Source of the DNA: Pseudobutyrivibrio ruminis HUN009
GTDB taxonomy: Bacteria; Bacillota; Clostridia; Lachnospirales; Lachnospiraceae
NCBI RefSeq assembly: GCF_000703005.1
Contig: NZ_JNLH01000001.1
Location: forward strand, 1,543,001-1,607,000
Direction of reading: 5' to 3'
Length of the DNA stretch: 64,000 nt
Shown here piece by piece: positions 37,974 through 45,909 of this stretch (position 1 is the stretch's first letter; each line of letters opens with the position of its first letter). The position numbers and the translations under genes are program-made. The notes under the pieces were generated by a model, which had not been told where the DNA came from, made no database searches, and saw only the letters and a program-made list of their open reading frames with translations.

Positions 37974-38771
37974 ATGGAAAATCATAAAAAGAAGTTAGAA
38001 GAACAGATACAAGAGCTAAATATTCTTATAAAGCGCTCTAATAGAAATGTATCTAAGTACAAGGATTTAGGCAATGGGCAGATTCATGTATCTCGATGCC
38101 GTGGAAATTTTCAATATTATTATGTTGATAAGATGAATGGCATAAGAAAGTATATGGGGGCTGAGGATGAGAAAGCTATTAGAAAATATATTCAAAAAGA
38201 TTATGAACTTGCATTAAATGAGAAATTAAAGATATTGCATAAACGTATAGATAAGTTTATTAGTCTATATGATATAAAAGAATTAACGGATGTATATGAC
38301 AATTTGAATGAGGGACGGAAAAGATATGTAACCCCACTAATAGAGCCTGATGATATATATATTCAAAAATGGCTAGAAAAACATCCGGGGCAGCAGAATC
38401 CATTCCCAGAAGAAGGTTTATATCAGACAAACCGAGGAGAGATGGTACGATCAAAGTCGGAAAAGATTATTGCTGATGCTTTAGATAAGTATAATGTTCC
38501 TTATCAATATGAGCCGATGTTAGAACTGGGCTATAGTACGGTATATCCTGACTTTGTTGCATTGAATACAATTACAAGAAAGACTATTTATTGGGAACAT
38601 CTAGGGATTCTTTCGGATATGGATTATGCTACAAAGAATTTCAAGAAGATACAAGAATATGAGAAAAATGGCTATCTACAAGGCAGGGACTTGATCACAA
38701 CTATGGAGTCATCAGATGCACCAATTGATGTTAGACTTGTTGAAGAGAAAATACGGGAGTTTTTGTTGTAG
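37974..38771 (+). CDS. P1: array-associated PD-(D/E)XK-like protein
   Basis: 265 residues, not a named family that I recognise. The N terminus (1-30) is a charged coiled coil; QYYYVDKMNGIRKYMG near 47 is a beta hairpin shared with P2; 65-115 is helical and basic; the C terminus (158-265) looks like a restriction-endonuclease fold: RSKSEKIIAD (Glu163), YPDF (Asp193), then TIYWEHLG (Glu208, His209). The order Glu, PD, E-x-(K) fits PD-(D/E)XK enzymes, but the usual Lys is not in place. Its paralogue P2 lies 9 kb away with the same layout. The ATG follows GTGGAGGAG. Downstream genes concern DNA repair and stress. Function unknown; a nuclease acting with the array RNA or DNA is the leading inference. 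Confidence 0.75.
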   Translation: MENHKKKLEEQIQELNILIKRSNRNVSKYKDLGNGQIHVSRCRGNFQYYYVDKMNGIRKYMGAEDEKAIRKYIQKDYELALNEKLKILHKRIDKFISLYDIKELTDVYDNLNEGRKRYVTPLIEPDDIYIQKWLEKHPGQQNPFPEEGLYQTNRGEMVRSKSEKIIADALDKYNVPYQYEPMLELGYSTVYPDFVALNTITRKTIYWEHLGILSDMDYATKNFKKIQEYEKNGYLQGRDLITTMESSDAPIDVRLVEEKIREFLL

Positions 38772-38837
38772 ATATGGACGGCAATTCACAATATTGTTAT
38801 AATGCGGATTAATAATGAGGAAGGCAGGAGGTAACAA

Positions 38838-39716
38838 ATGCATTTCGTAAATGCGAAGGGGATATTAACTGCAAATAACGGTCGATGCGGCATGAACATT
38901 TATCGTGGTTGCACCCATGGCTGTATTTATTGTGATAGCAGAAGCAAATGCTATCAGTTTACCCATGCCTTTGAGGATATTGAGGTGAAGGACAATGCTC
39001 CAGCGCTTTTAGAGGCCACGCTTAAATCAAAAAGAAAAAAATGTATGATTGGCACAGGCTCCATGTCAGATCCATATATGCACTGCGAAGAGCAGTTAAA
39101 GCTCACAAGACAATGCCTAGAAATCATTTCTAAATATGAATTTGGCTTAGCGATTCAGACAAAGTCCGATAGGATTCTTAGGGACATTGATCTTTTGGAT
39201 GAAATCAATCAGAAGGCAAAGACTGTAGTGCAGATGACATTGACCACTTACGACGATGACCTGTGCGCTATTATAGAACCCAATGTCTGCAATACAAAGC
39301 GCAGAATACAGGTGTTAGAGGAGATGCAAAAGCGTGGTATTCCAACAGTGGTTTGGCTCACACCAATACTGCCTTTTATAAACGATTCAGAAGAAAACGT
39401 AAATGCGATACTTGAAGAATGTATTCGCGTAGGTGTGAAGGGCATTATTTGTTTTGATATGGGCGTGACCCTGAGGGAAGGTGACAGGGAGTATTTTTAT
39501 GAGGCATTGGATAAAAATTTCCCAGGATTGAAAGAAAAATACATTAGAACCTATGGCAATTCATATAATGTACCAAGCCCTAACAACAAAAAACTAATGC
39601 AACTTTTCGAGGATACTTGTAAAGCACATAAGATTCTTTATAAACCTGATGATTGCTTTAGCTACTTGAATGATTTGCCTGAGAGATATGAACAGCTGAC
39701 GCTAGATTTGGTATAA
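38838..39716 (+). CDS. SPL-family (COG1533-like) radical SAM protein
   Basis: 292 residues. The radical SAM cluster motif CTHGCIYC gives Cys25, Cys29 and Cys32, preceded by CGMNIYRG as in the spore photoproduct lyase-like COG1533 family. KKCMIGTGSMSDPYMHCE near 71 and TPILPFINDS near 174 fit the family core. Members bind a 4Fe-4S cluster and SAM; most have no proven substrate, and only true SplB repairs spore photoproduct. It heads six closely spaced genes (gaps 15-50 bp) after P1. A possible promoter TGGACG-17-TATAAT lies at 38775-38803. Confidence 0.85.
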   Translation: MHFVNAKGILTANNGRCGMNIYRGCTHGCIYCDSRSKCYQFTHAFEDIEVKDNAPALLEATLKSKRKKCMIGTGSMSDPYMHCEEQLKLTRQCLEIISKYEFGLAIQTKSDRILRDIDLLDEINQKAKTVVQMTLTTYDDDLCAIIEPNVCNTKRRIQVLEEMQKRGIPTVVWLTPILPFINDSEENVNAILEECIRVGVKGIICFDMGVTLREGDREYFYEALDKNFPGLKEKYIRTYGNSYNVPSPNNKKLMQLFEDTCKAHKILYKPDDCFSYLNDLPERYEQLTLDLV

Positions 39717-39766
39717 TCAATTGTAAAACAAGCTCATCGAAAAAAAGACAACTAAGGAGATTTTTA

Positions 39767-40594
39767 ATGATATACATAGGCTGTCACCTGTCAGTGACAA
39801 ACGGATATGAAGCAATGGGACGCCAGATGGTAGAATTTGGAGGAAACACATTTGCATGGTTTACAAGAAATCCACGTGGTGGAAAAGCAAAGGATATAGA
39901 GCCGGAAGATGTTGAAAAGCTCCAGCAAATACTGCAGGAGAAGAAATTCGGTACACTTGTGGCACATGCCAGCTATACCATGAATCTTTGCTCGGCGAAA
40001 CCAGAGACTAGAGCGAACGCTCTCGATATGCTTAAGCAGGATTTGCAGAGAATGGAACAGGTTCCAAATCAATATTACAATTTCCATCCAGGTTCTCACA
40101 CTGGCCAAGGGCCAGAAACAGGAATTCAGCAGATTGCGGATGGCTTGAATCAATCACTTTTCCCTGAGATGCAGACTACAGTGCTCTTAGAGACTATGGC
40201 TGGTAAAGGCTCAGAGGTGGGCAAAACTTTTGAGGAATTAAAAGAGATTATTGACCGCACCACACTTAGCGATAAGCTGGGTGTTTGCCTTGATACCTGC
40301 CATGTTTGGGATGGTGGCTACGATATTGTAAATGACCTTGACGGGGTCCTTACACAGTTTGATAAAATCATCGGTTTGGATAGATTAAAGGCGATACATT
40401 TCAACGACAGTAAAAATGAATGCGGTGCTGCAAAAGACCGTCATGAAAAGTTAGGCCAGGGCTACATCGGTATGGAAGCTATGAAACGAATCGCAACACA
40501 TCCGGTTCTGCAAAATCTTCCATTTATTTTGGAAACACCAAATGATGATGCAGGATATAAAGAAGAAATAGCGATTGTAAATAGTTGGATGTAG
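39767..40594 (+). CDS. nfo: endonuclease IV (AP endonuclease)
   Basis: 275 residues of the AP endonuclease family 2 TIM barrel. It cuts DNA 5' to abasic sites with Zn. Zinc-ligand motifs are visible: VAHASYTMNL near 67 (His), YNFHPGSHTG near 104, LLETMAGKGSEVG near 140 (Glu), VCLDTCHVWDGGYD near 175, AIHFNDSKNECGAAKDRHE near 210, and LPFILETPND near 256 (Glu). It belongs to the repair/stress run after P1, 50 bp after the radical SAM gene. Confidence 0.94.
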   Translation: MIYIGCHLSVTNGYEAMGRQMVEFGGNTFAWFTRNPRGGKAKDIEPEDVEKLQQILQEKKFGTLVAHASYTMNLCSAKPETRANALDMLKQDLQRMEQVPNQYYNFHPGSHTGQGPETGIQQIADGLNQSLFPEMQTTVLLETMAGKGSEVGKTFEELKEIIDRTTLSDKLGVCLDTCHVWDGGYDIVNDLDGVLTQFDKIIGLDRLKAIHFNDSKNECGAAKDRHEKLGQGYIGMEAMKRIATHPVLQNLPFILETPNDDAGYKEEIAIVNSWM

Positions 40595-40618
40595 GTAAAA
40601 GCAGATTGGGGGCGAGTT

Positions 40619-41290
40619 ATGACAAAAAAATTACTGATTTCGGCACTGATTAAATTTTTTTCAGGCGTGCTCTTAGTGGGATTATTGCTTTTTCCAGCGG
40701 CAGGAAGCTTTGCCTTTTGGCAGGCGTGGCTTTTTATGGCAGTCCTTTTTATCCCTATGTTTGTAGCCGGTTTGATTTTGATGAAGAAGAATCCATCTCT
40801 TTTGCGAAAGCGACTTAACGCAAAGGAAGAACAGCTGGAGCAAAAAGAGGTGGTTTTGTTCAGCGGTTTGATGTTTTTATCTTCATTCATAATTGCAGGT
40901 TTAAATTTCAGATTTTCGTGGCTAGTGCTTCCAGCGTGGGTGACGATTTTAGGCACGGTACTTTTTTTGTTAGCCTATGCGCTGTATGCCGAAGTACTTA
41001 GGGAAAATGAATATCTTTCAAGAACCATAGAAGTGCAGGAAGGCCAGAAGGTAGTAGACACAGGCCTCTACGGAATCGTCCGCCATCCTATGTATATGGC
41101 AACAGTTCTACTATTTTTATCTATGCCAATTATCCTAGGCTCTATTTTTTCATTTGTAATAATGCTTGTATATCTTCCAATCATTGCAAAGCGTATTAGA
41201 AATGAGGAGAAGGTACTAGAAGAGGGACTTGATGGATACAAGCAATACAAAGAACGTGTAAAATATAGAATTATTCCATTTCTGTGGTAA
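40619..41290 (+). CDS. isoprenylcysteine carboxyl methyltransferase-family membrane protein
   Basis: 223 residues with about five membrane helices. The C-terminal motif GLYGIVRHPMYMATVLLFLSMPI near 147-169 and RIRNEEKVLEEGLDGYKQYKERVKYRIIPF at the end are the signatures of the ICMT/PEMT-like (NnrU-related) methyltransferase family; the RHPMY segment and following Glu bind SAM. The bacterial substrates are mostly unknown. It is 24 bp after nfo and 15 bp before the MGMT-like gene, so co-transcribed with repair genes. Confidence 0.85.
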   Translation: MTKKLLISALIKFFSGVLLVGLLLFPAAGSFAFWQAWLFMAVLFIPMFVAGLILMKKNPSLLRKRLNAKEEQLEQKEVVLFSGLMFLSSFIIAGLNFRFSWLVLPAWVTILGTVLFLLAYALYAEVLRENEYLSRTIEVQEGQKVVDTGLYGIVRHPMYMATVLLFLSMPIILGSIFSFVIMLVYLPIIAKRIRNEEKVLEEGLDGYKQYKERVKYRIIPFLW

Positions 41291-41305
41291 AAGGAGGACT
41301 GTAAA

Positions 41306-41941
41306 ATGAAAACCAGAGAGGAAGCATTAAGTTACGGCCTTACATTTCCATACACATATCAGGAGGCACCATTTCATGATCCAAATTGGCAGCTTATCAG
41401 AGTGAAGCCAAGCAAAAAGGCGTTCCTTTGGTCATATGAAAAAGACGGGCAGATTTGTTTGAATTTGAAATGTGACCCTGAATGGAGAGATTTCTGGAGG
41501 CGTACCTATGATGCGGTTATCCCTGGATATCACCAGAACAAGGAACATTGGAACACTGTGATTTTAGATGGAAGCATTCCTGACGATGATGTTAAACGCA
41601 TGATTGCAGAAAGCTATGATTTGGTGACAGATTCCCCTACAAAACGTATATACGAAGCAGTAAAACGAATCCCACAGGGCAAGGTTGCCACCTATGGTCA
41701 GGTGGCTGCTATGGCAGGCAATCCTAAAATGAGCCGGGCTGTGGGAAATGCTTTACACAAAAATCCAGATTTTGAAAACATTCCTTGCTATCGAGTAGTA
41801 AACTCCAAAGGTGAGCTGGCAGATGAGTACGTTTTTGGTGGAGCTGGGGTTCAGGAGAAGCTATTAGAGGCAGATGGAATTACGGTTCAAAACGGAAAGG
41901 TAGATCTTGGCAAGTTTGGAATTGATTTGGATGCAAAATAA
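41306..41941 (+). CDS. MmcQ/YjbR - MGMT-like fusion protein
   Basis: 211 residues. The first 105 residues match the MmcQ/YjbR fold (YTYQEAPFHDPNWQLIRV near 18-35), a CyaY-like DNA-binding-type domain. The second half (about 110-195) is the DNA-binding and active-site domain of O6-alkylguanine methyltransferases: IPQGKVATYGQVAAMAG near 120, RAVGNALHKNP near 143, and IPCYRVVNSKGELA near 157. The acceptor Cys is present but the adjacent His of PCHR is Tyr. It may repair O6-alkylguanine or act as a damage sensor like ATL proteins. AGGAGG precedes the ATG. Confidence 0.88.
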   Translation: MKTREEALSYGLTFPYTYQEAPFHDPNWQLIRVKPSKKAFLWSYEKDGQICLNLKCDPEWRDFWRRTYDAVIPGYHQNKEHWNTVILDGSIPDDDVKRMIAESYDLVTDSPTKRIYEAVKRIPQGKVATYGQVAAMAGNPKMSRAVGNALHKNPDFENIPCYRVVNSKGELADEYVFGGAGVQEKLLEADGITVQNGKVDLGKFGIDLDAK

Positions 41942-41956
41942 TAGGAGGTTACGAAT

Positions 41957-42310
41957 ATGATTAAAGTTTATTGTTATGAAAGATGCACTACTTGTAAGAA
42001 GGCTCTGAAGTGGCTTGATGATAATAAAATCAAGTATGATTTAATTGATATCAAAGGCAACAATCCAGACAAAGCTACTCTCAAAGCAGCATATGAAAAA
42101 AGTGGTCAGCCTCTTAAGAAATTTTTCAATACAAGCGGCCAGCTTTATAGAGGGATGGAGCTTTCAAAGAAGCTTCCAGATATGAGTGAAGAAGCGCAGC
42201 TTGATCTTTTGGCAACAGATGGAATGCTTGTAAAACGCCCGCTTGTTATTACTGATGATACAGTTCTTCTGGGCTTCAAAGAGGCCGAGTGGGCACAGGC
42301 ACTTAAGTAA
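41957..42310 (+). CDS. ArsC/Spx-family protein (YffB/arsenate reductase-like)
   Basis: 117 residues of thioredoxin-like ArsC/Spx fold. YERCTTCKKALKWLDD has the redox pair Cys10-x-x-Cys13, and the end LVKRPLVITDDTVLLGFKEAEW matches the family RP(V/I) motif with the Arg near 94. Such proteins act as arsenate reductases or, in Spx, as stress regulators; the CxxC places it nearer Spx/YffB than classical ArsC, which has a single Cys. It is 15 bp after the MGMT-like gene with AGGAGG before its start. Confidence 0.85.
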   Translation: MIKVYCYERCTTCKKALKWLDDNKIKYDLIDIKGNNPDKATLKAAYEKSGQPLKKFFNTSGQLYRGMELSKKLPDMSEEAQLDLLATDGMLVKRPLVITDDTVLLGFKEAEWAQALK

Positions 42311-42338
42311 CGAAACAACTTATAAAAGGAGAGACGAC

Positions 42339-42641
42339 ATGGTAAAACACATTATTTTATGGACACTTAAAGATGAGCTTTCAGCTGAGGAAAAGGAGCA
42401 GGTAAAGCTTGGCATCAAAGAAGGATTAGAGGAATTGGCAGGAAAGATTCCAGGAATGATTGATATCAAGGTCAACATCAATGGTCTTGCTAGCTCAAAT
42501 GCTGATTTGATGCTTGATTCTACATTTGAAAGTGAAGAGGCTCTCAAGGGCTATGCGGTACATCCTGAGCATGTTGCTGTAGCGGATGGGAAGGTTAGAC
42601 CATACACTAAAATCAGAAGCTGCCTGGATTTTGAAATTTAG
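42339..42641 (+). CDS. Dabb-family (stress-responsive alpha/beta barrel) protein
   Basis: 100 residues from the ATG at 42339 with AAAGGAGAG upstream. MVKHIILWTLKDELSAEEKEQV at the start and SNADLMLDSTFESEEALKGYAVHPEHVAVA near 57-86 are typical of the Dabb ferredoxin-like dimeric barrel. Members are small, often stress-linked proteins of unclear biochemistry. It is the last gene of the run that starts at 38838 and is followed by a palindrome. Confidence 0.88.
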   Translation: MVKHIILWTLKDELSAEEKEQVKLGIKEGLEELAGKIPGMIDIKVNINGLASSNADLMLDSTFESEEALKGYAVHPEHVAVADGKVRPYTKIRSCLDFEI

Positions 42642-42649
42642 AAATATGC

Positions 42650-42695
42650 ATGACTTCTTGCTGGCAATTTCATTTTTCTGTCAGCAAGAAGTCAT
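42650..42695. repeat. perfect 14-bp-arm palindrome after the repair/stress run
   Basis: ATGACTTCTTGCTG and CAGCAAGAAGTCAT flank an 18-base loop that itself contains ATTTTTCTG. No T-run follows the right arm. It may end the upstream run. It resembles the palindrome at 3233-3279 in layout but not in sequence. Confidence 0.55.
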
Positions 42696-42793
42696 AATTA
42701 AAGATTTCTTAACAAATTTTCTATATGTTAAATGATATAATTAACTTGTACACTATTATGTAGATTGTTGCTTTTATGTACAGGGGATGAGAA

Positions 42794-45199
42794 TTGAAGA
42801 AAAGATATATTGTTATCATTAATATTTTGATAGTAGGTTTGATTCTTTTCATTATCGCAAAATATGCCAATGACAGGGCAAAAGAATCAAACCTAGCTTC
42901 AATTGCGTCTTTTGAAAAAATGACAACTACAACAGAGCAAATCGTCGTCAATTACTTGGCGGACGAGCAGCATCTATGTGATATTTGGGCCAATTATATC
43001 AATAGATCAGAGGAGGCTGGGACTCCGATGACAGTTGATGAGGCTATTTCTTATATTCGAAAAGCGAAAATATCTCCTGAAATATCAGGACATCTAATAT
43101 ATATTGACGACGGTTCTATGGCGGGCATATCTACAACCGCCAGCTCTACAGATCCGTCGGATTACTCTGTGAATTATTCCCATATTAATATTTTTGACAA
43201 CCTTGAGGTAAGCAATGCAGATGGTGCAGTAAATTTAACAAGTGCATACACCAATCCATTAAATGGTGTTCAGTCAATTGCATTTTTAAATAACATAAAG
43301 GTTTTGGATAGTGAAACTGGCGATGTGAGAAAGGCCCTTATTATCCGTGTAGTTCCTGTAAGTCGTCTTGAGCAAAAATTGGTATTTTTGAAGGGTGAAT
43401 ATGAGAATGTTGAAATATCTCTAATTGATTGGGATGGAGATTATATGATCCATGGAAAGTCTATGGAGAATAACAATTTTTTTGAGTATTTCAAAACCTA
43501 TAATCCTATGTCAGTTCAGGAATATAACAATGTATTAGAGTCAATTCGCACAGATATTGGCTCAATGCACATTCACAATTCAAAAGATGAGGACTGTGTG
43601 ATTGCCTACACTCCTTTAACAGGTTTGGATTCATGGTTCTTGGTAGCTTACATTCCTGCATCTGAGCTTATAGTTAACAGATCTATTGACTGGCAGAGTC
43701 TAGGAATTGTTACCTTAGGACTTATGATTCTTCTGTATTTTAACCTGATGATACTTCTAAGTTTTAACCGAAAACTAACTGTGGCGGCTGAGGCTGCAAA
43801 TCAGGCGAACGAAGCAAAATCATATTTTTTGTCCACAATGTCTCATGATATTAGGACCCCAATGAATGCCATAATTGGCATGAATGAAATGATTCTACGA
43901 GACAGTCGAGATGATGTAATAGCAATGTACTCTGAAAATATTAGGGCAGCAGGCAATACACTCCTTGGAATCATAAATGATATTCTTGACTTTTCAAAGA
44001 TTGAAGCAGGAAAAATGGAAATTATGGAGGTGGACTACAATTGTGCTTCACTCTTAAATGACATTGTTAATATGGTTCAGAAGAAGGCGGATGAGAAGAA
44101 CCTTGATTTTAGATTAGACGTGGACCCTGATATTCCACGGTGTTTACATGGTGATGAGATAAGGATTAAGCAGGTCATCACCAATATTCTTTCAAATGCA
44201 GTGAAATACACCAAGGAGGGGAGTGTCACATTTTCAATCAAAAGCAGTGAATGTAAAGAGAATTCGGGTTATGTAATGCTTCATGTAAGCGTGGAAGATA
44301 CTGGAATCGGAATAAAAAAAGAGGATTTGGATAAGCTATTTGTAGCCTTTGAGCGAATTGATGAAAAGAAGAATCGTAACATAGAAGGAACTGGTCTTGG
44401 AATGGCTATTGCTCAAAGCTTTCTAAATATGATGGGCAGCAGAATTCAGGTAGAAAGTGAGTATGGAAAAGGCTCGGTATTTTCATTTGATCTAAAGCAA
44501 AAGGTTGTGCAATGGGAGCCTTTAGGAGAGTTCGACTCAGCATATAAGAGCTTTCTTAGGGAAAGACAGCAATATAAAGTACAGTTTGTGGCTCCCGATG
44601 CTAGAGTTTTGGTGGTTGATGATAATGTAATCAACCTTAAGGTGTTCGTAAATCTTCTCAGGGAAACTAGAATACAGATAGACACTGCAGAAAGCGGCGA
44701 TGCTTGCCTTGCTCTATATAAGCAAAATAGGTATGATGTGATTTTCCTGGATCACATGATGCCTGATAAGGATGGAATTGAAACTATTAAAGAAATGAAA
44801 GAATGTAAGGACACATTGAATGCTAAAACACCAATCGTCTGCCTTACTGCAAATGCGGTATCTGGCATGCGAGAAATGTATATAAATGCAGGTTTTGACG
44901 ATTACATTACAAAGCCTATAGATACAGTAAAGCTAGAGAATATGTTGCTTACTTATTTGTCACCGGATTTGGTGCGTCCTCCAGAGAGCGAAAAGATGCA
45001 AAGCATCCTTGTTGTAAATGAGGATATAGATTTTTTGCGTAAAGCATCGGCACGCCTATCAGAAAGCTATGATGTTGCTGTTGCCAAATCCATAAGGCAA
45101 GCTTCTTCCTATTTGAAGACCCATGAAATAGATTTGATACTGATGGATTATCCGATTTTTACTAAGTTTAGTAATAATGAAGAAAACGAGCATGAATAG
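42794..45199 (+). CDS. hybrid sensor histidine kinase with receiver and truncated second receiver
   Basis: 801 residues. The start is TTG at 42794 after AGGGGATGAG; no in-frame ATG fits, since MKKRYIVIINILIVGLILF is the first membrane helix. An extracellular Cache-like sensor domain spans about 30-300, a second helix about 305-328, HisKA with MSHDIRTP (His351), HATPase with DTGIGI and GTGLGMAIA, and a receiver with VVDDN, FLDHMMPDKDG (Asp653) and TKPID. The last 65 residues start like another receiver (SILVVNEDIDFLRKASARL to ILMDYP) but stop after the phospho-Asp strand. The Hpt partner is encoded convergently just downstream. Confidence 0.9.
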   Translation: MKKRYIVIINILIVGLILFIIAKYANDRAKESNLASIASFEKMTTTTEQIVVNYLADEQHLCDIWANYINRSEEAGTPMTVDEAISYIRKAKISPEISGHLIYIDDGSMAGISTTASSTDPSDYSVNYSHINIFDNLEVSNADGAVNLTSAYTNPLNGVQSIAFLNNIKVLDSETGDVRKALIIRVVPVSRLEQKLVFLKGEYENVEISLIDWDGDYMIHGKSMENNNFFEYFKTYNPMSVQEYNNVLESIRTDIGSMHIHNSKDEDCVIAYTPLTGLDSWFLVAYIPASELIVNRSIDWQSLGIVTLGLMILLYFNLMILLSFNRKLTVAAEAANQANEAKSYFLSTMSHDIRTPMNAIIGMNEMILRDSRDDVIAMYSENIRAAGNTLLGIINDILDFSKIEAGKMEIMEVDYNCASLLNDIVNMVQKKADEKNLDFRLDVDPDIPRCLHGDEIRIKQVITNILSNAVKYTKEGSVTFSIKSSECKENSGYVMLHVSVEDTGIGIKKEDLDKLFVAFERIDEKKNRNIEGTGLGMAIAQSFLNMMGSRIQVESEYGKGSVFSFDLKQKVVQWEPLGEFDSAYKSFLRERQQYKVQFVAPDARVLVVDDNVINLKVFVNLLRETRIQIDTAESGDACLALYKQNRYDVIFLDHMMPDKDGIETIKEMKECKDTLNAKTPIVCLTANAVSGMREMYINAGFDDYITKPIDTVKLENMLLTYLSPDLVRPPESEKMQSILVVNEDIDFLRKASARLSESYDVAVAKSIRQASSYLKTHEIDLILMDYPIFTKFSNNEENEHE

Positions 45200-45204
45200 C
45201 TATA

Positions 45205-45825
45205 TTAAGAACAGAAATAAGGCTCATTTCCAATAGAGCAGGTTTTAAGGGAGTTTTGGATTTTCATGGCAAGCTCCTTTGCTTCATCGTAATCCAAATT
45301 AGAAACAAGCTTATCCAAGTCTTTGATTTGAGCTGAAAGAGCTTCAGCGCATTTATAGGAAAGAAGCTGTTTTGCAGCATCTTCGGCGTTTCCTAAATCA
45401 AAGTCGTTCACAGCAGCGATGAGCATATTTAGAATATTTGACAGGGCTTCTTTATCAAAACTTTTTTGAGGCACAAGGCTATTTAACGCAAATGGCTCAA
45501 GATAAGGTTTGAGTCCTTTAAAGGCATCTAAAACACCTGGTGTAAGGGCCTTGATTTGCTCCACGTCATTGTCCTTGCCGAGTTTTTCCAAAGTAAAGAA
45601 ATCCTCGCCAAGCTCCATGGCTCCAATCATGCGGCAGGTAGTTTTTAGGGAATGTACATCGACCGTATAGTTTGTGATATTACCTGATGCAAGGTTGGAT
45701 TCTACTGAAGCGACCTTGTCATCCATTAATTTATATACATCACCGAGAAGCTCTATAAAGAGTTCCTCTGAACCAGCGTTTTTGATAGCTTTTTTTACAT
45801 CAATACCAGGTATATTAATATTCAT
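45205..45825 (-). CDS. Hpt-domain phosphotransfer protein
   Basis: 206 residues from the ATG at 45825 with GGAGGAG 8 bp upstream. The Hpt helix has VDVHSLKTTCRMIGAMEL with the phospho-His58. A second helical region of about 70 residues (130-200) contains DFDLGNAEDAAKQLLSYKC and LDYDEAKELAMKIQ, like the C-terminal tail of the fused kinase at 2-3217. It should shuttle phosphate between the kinase receiver at 42794-45199 and a terminal receiver, plausibly that of the divergent REC-HD-GYP gene. Convergent with the kinase gene, divergent from REC-HD-GYP. Confidence 0.88.
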   Translation of the reverse strand: MNINIPGIDVKKAIKNAGSEELFIELLGDVYKLMDDKVASVESNLASGNITNYTVDVHSLKTTCRMIGAMELGEDFFTLEKLGKDNDVEQIKALTPGVLDAFKGLKPYLEPFALNSLVPQKSFDKEALSNILNMLIAAVNDFDLGNAEDAAKQLLSYKCAEALSAQIKDLDKLVSNLDYDEAKELAMKIQNSLKTCSIGNEPYFCS

Positions 45826-45909
45826 AAATCGTACTCCTCCATAAGTAGAGTATACCACTATTAAAATCCGGTATAAACCAGCAGGAGGATTACATTGGGG
45901 AGGCAAAAA

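Noticed and set aside
37607..38771. Classical type III toxin-antitoxin (ToxIN-like)
   Set aside because: The array is made of palindromes rather than direct tandem repeats, no terminator separates it from the gene, and the protein has no ToxN/AbiQ-like features; its C terminus looks like PD-(D/E)XK.
37974..38771. P1 as a RAYT/REP-associated transposase
   Set aside because: No HUH motif or catalytic Tyr arrangement of Y1 transposases is visible, although the palindrome association is reminiscent.
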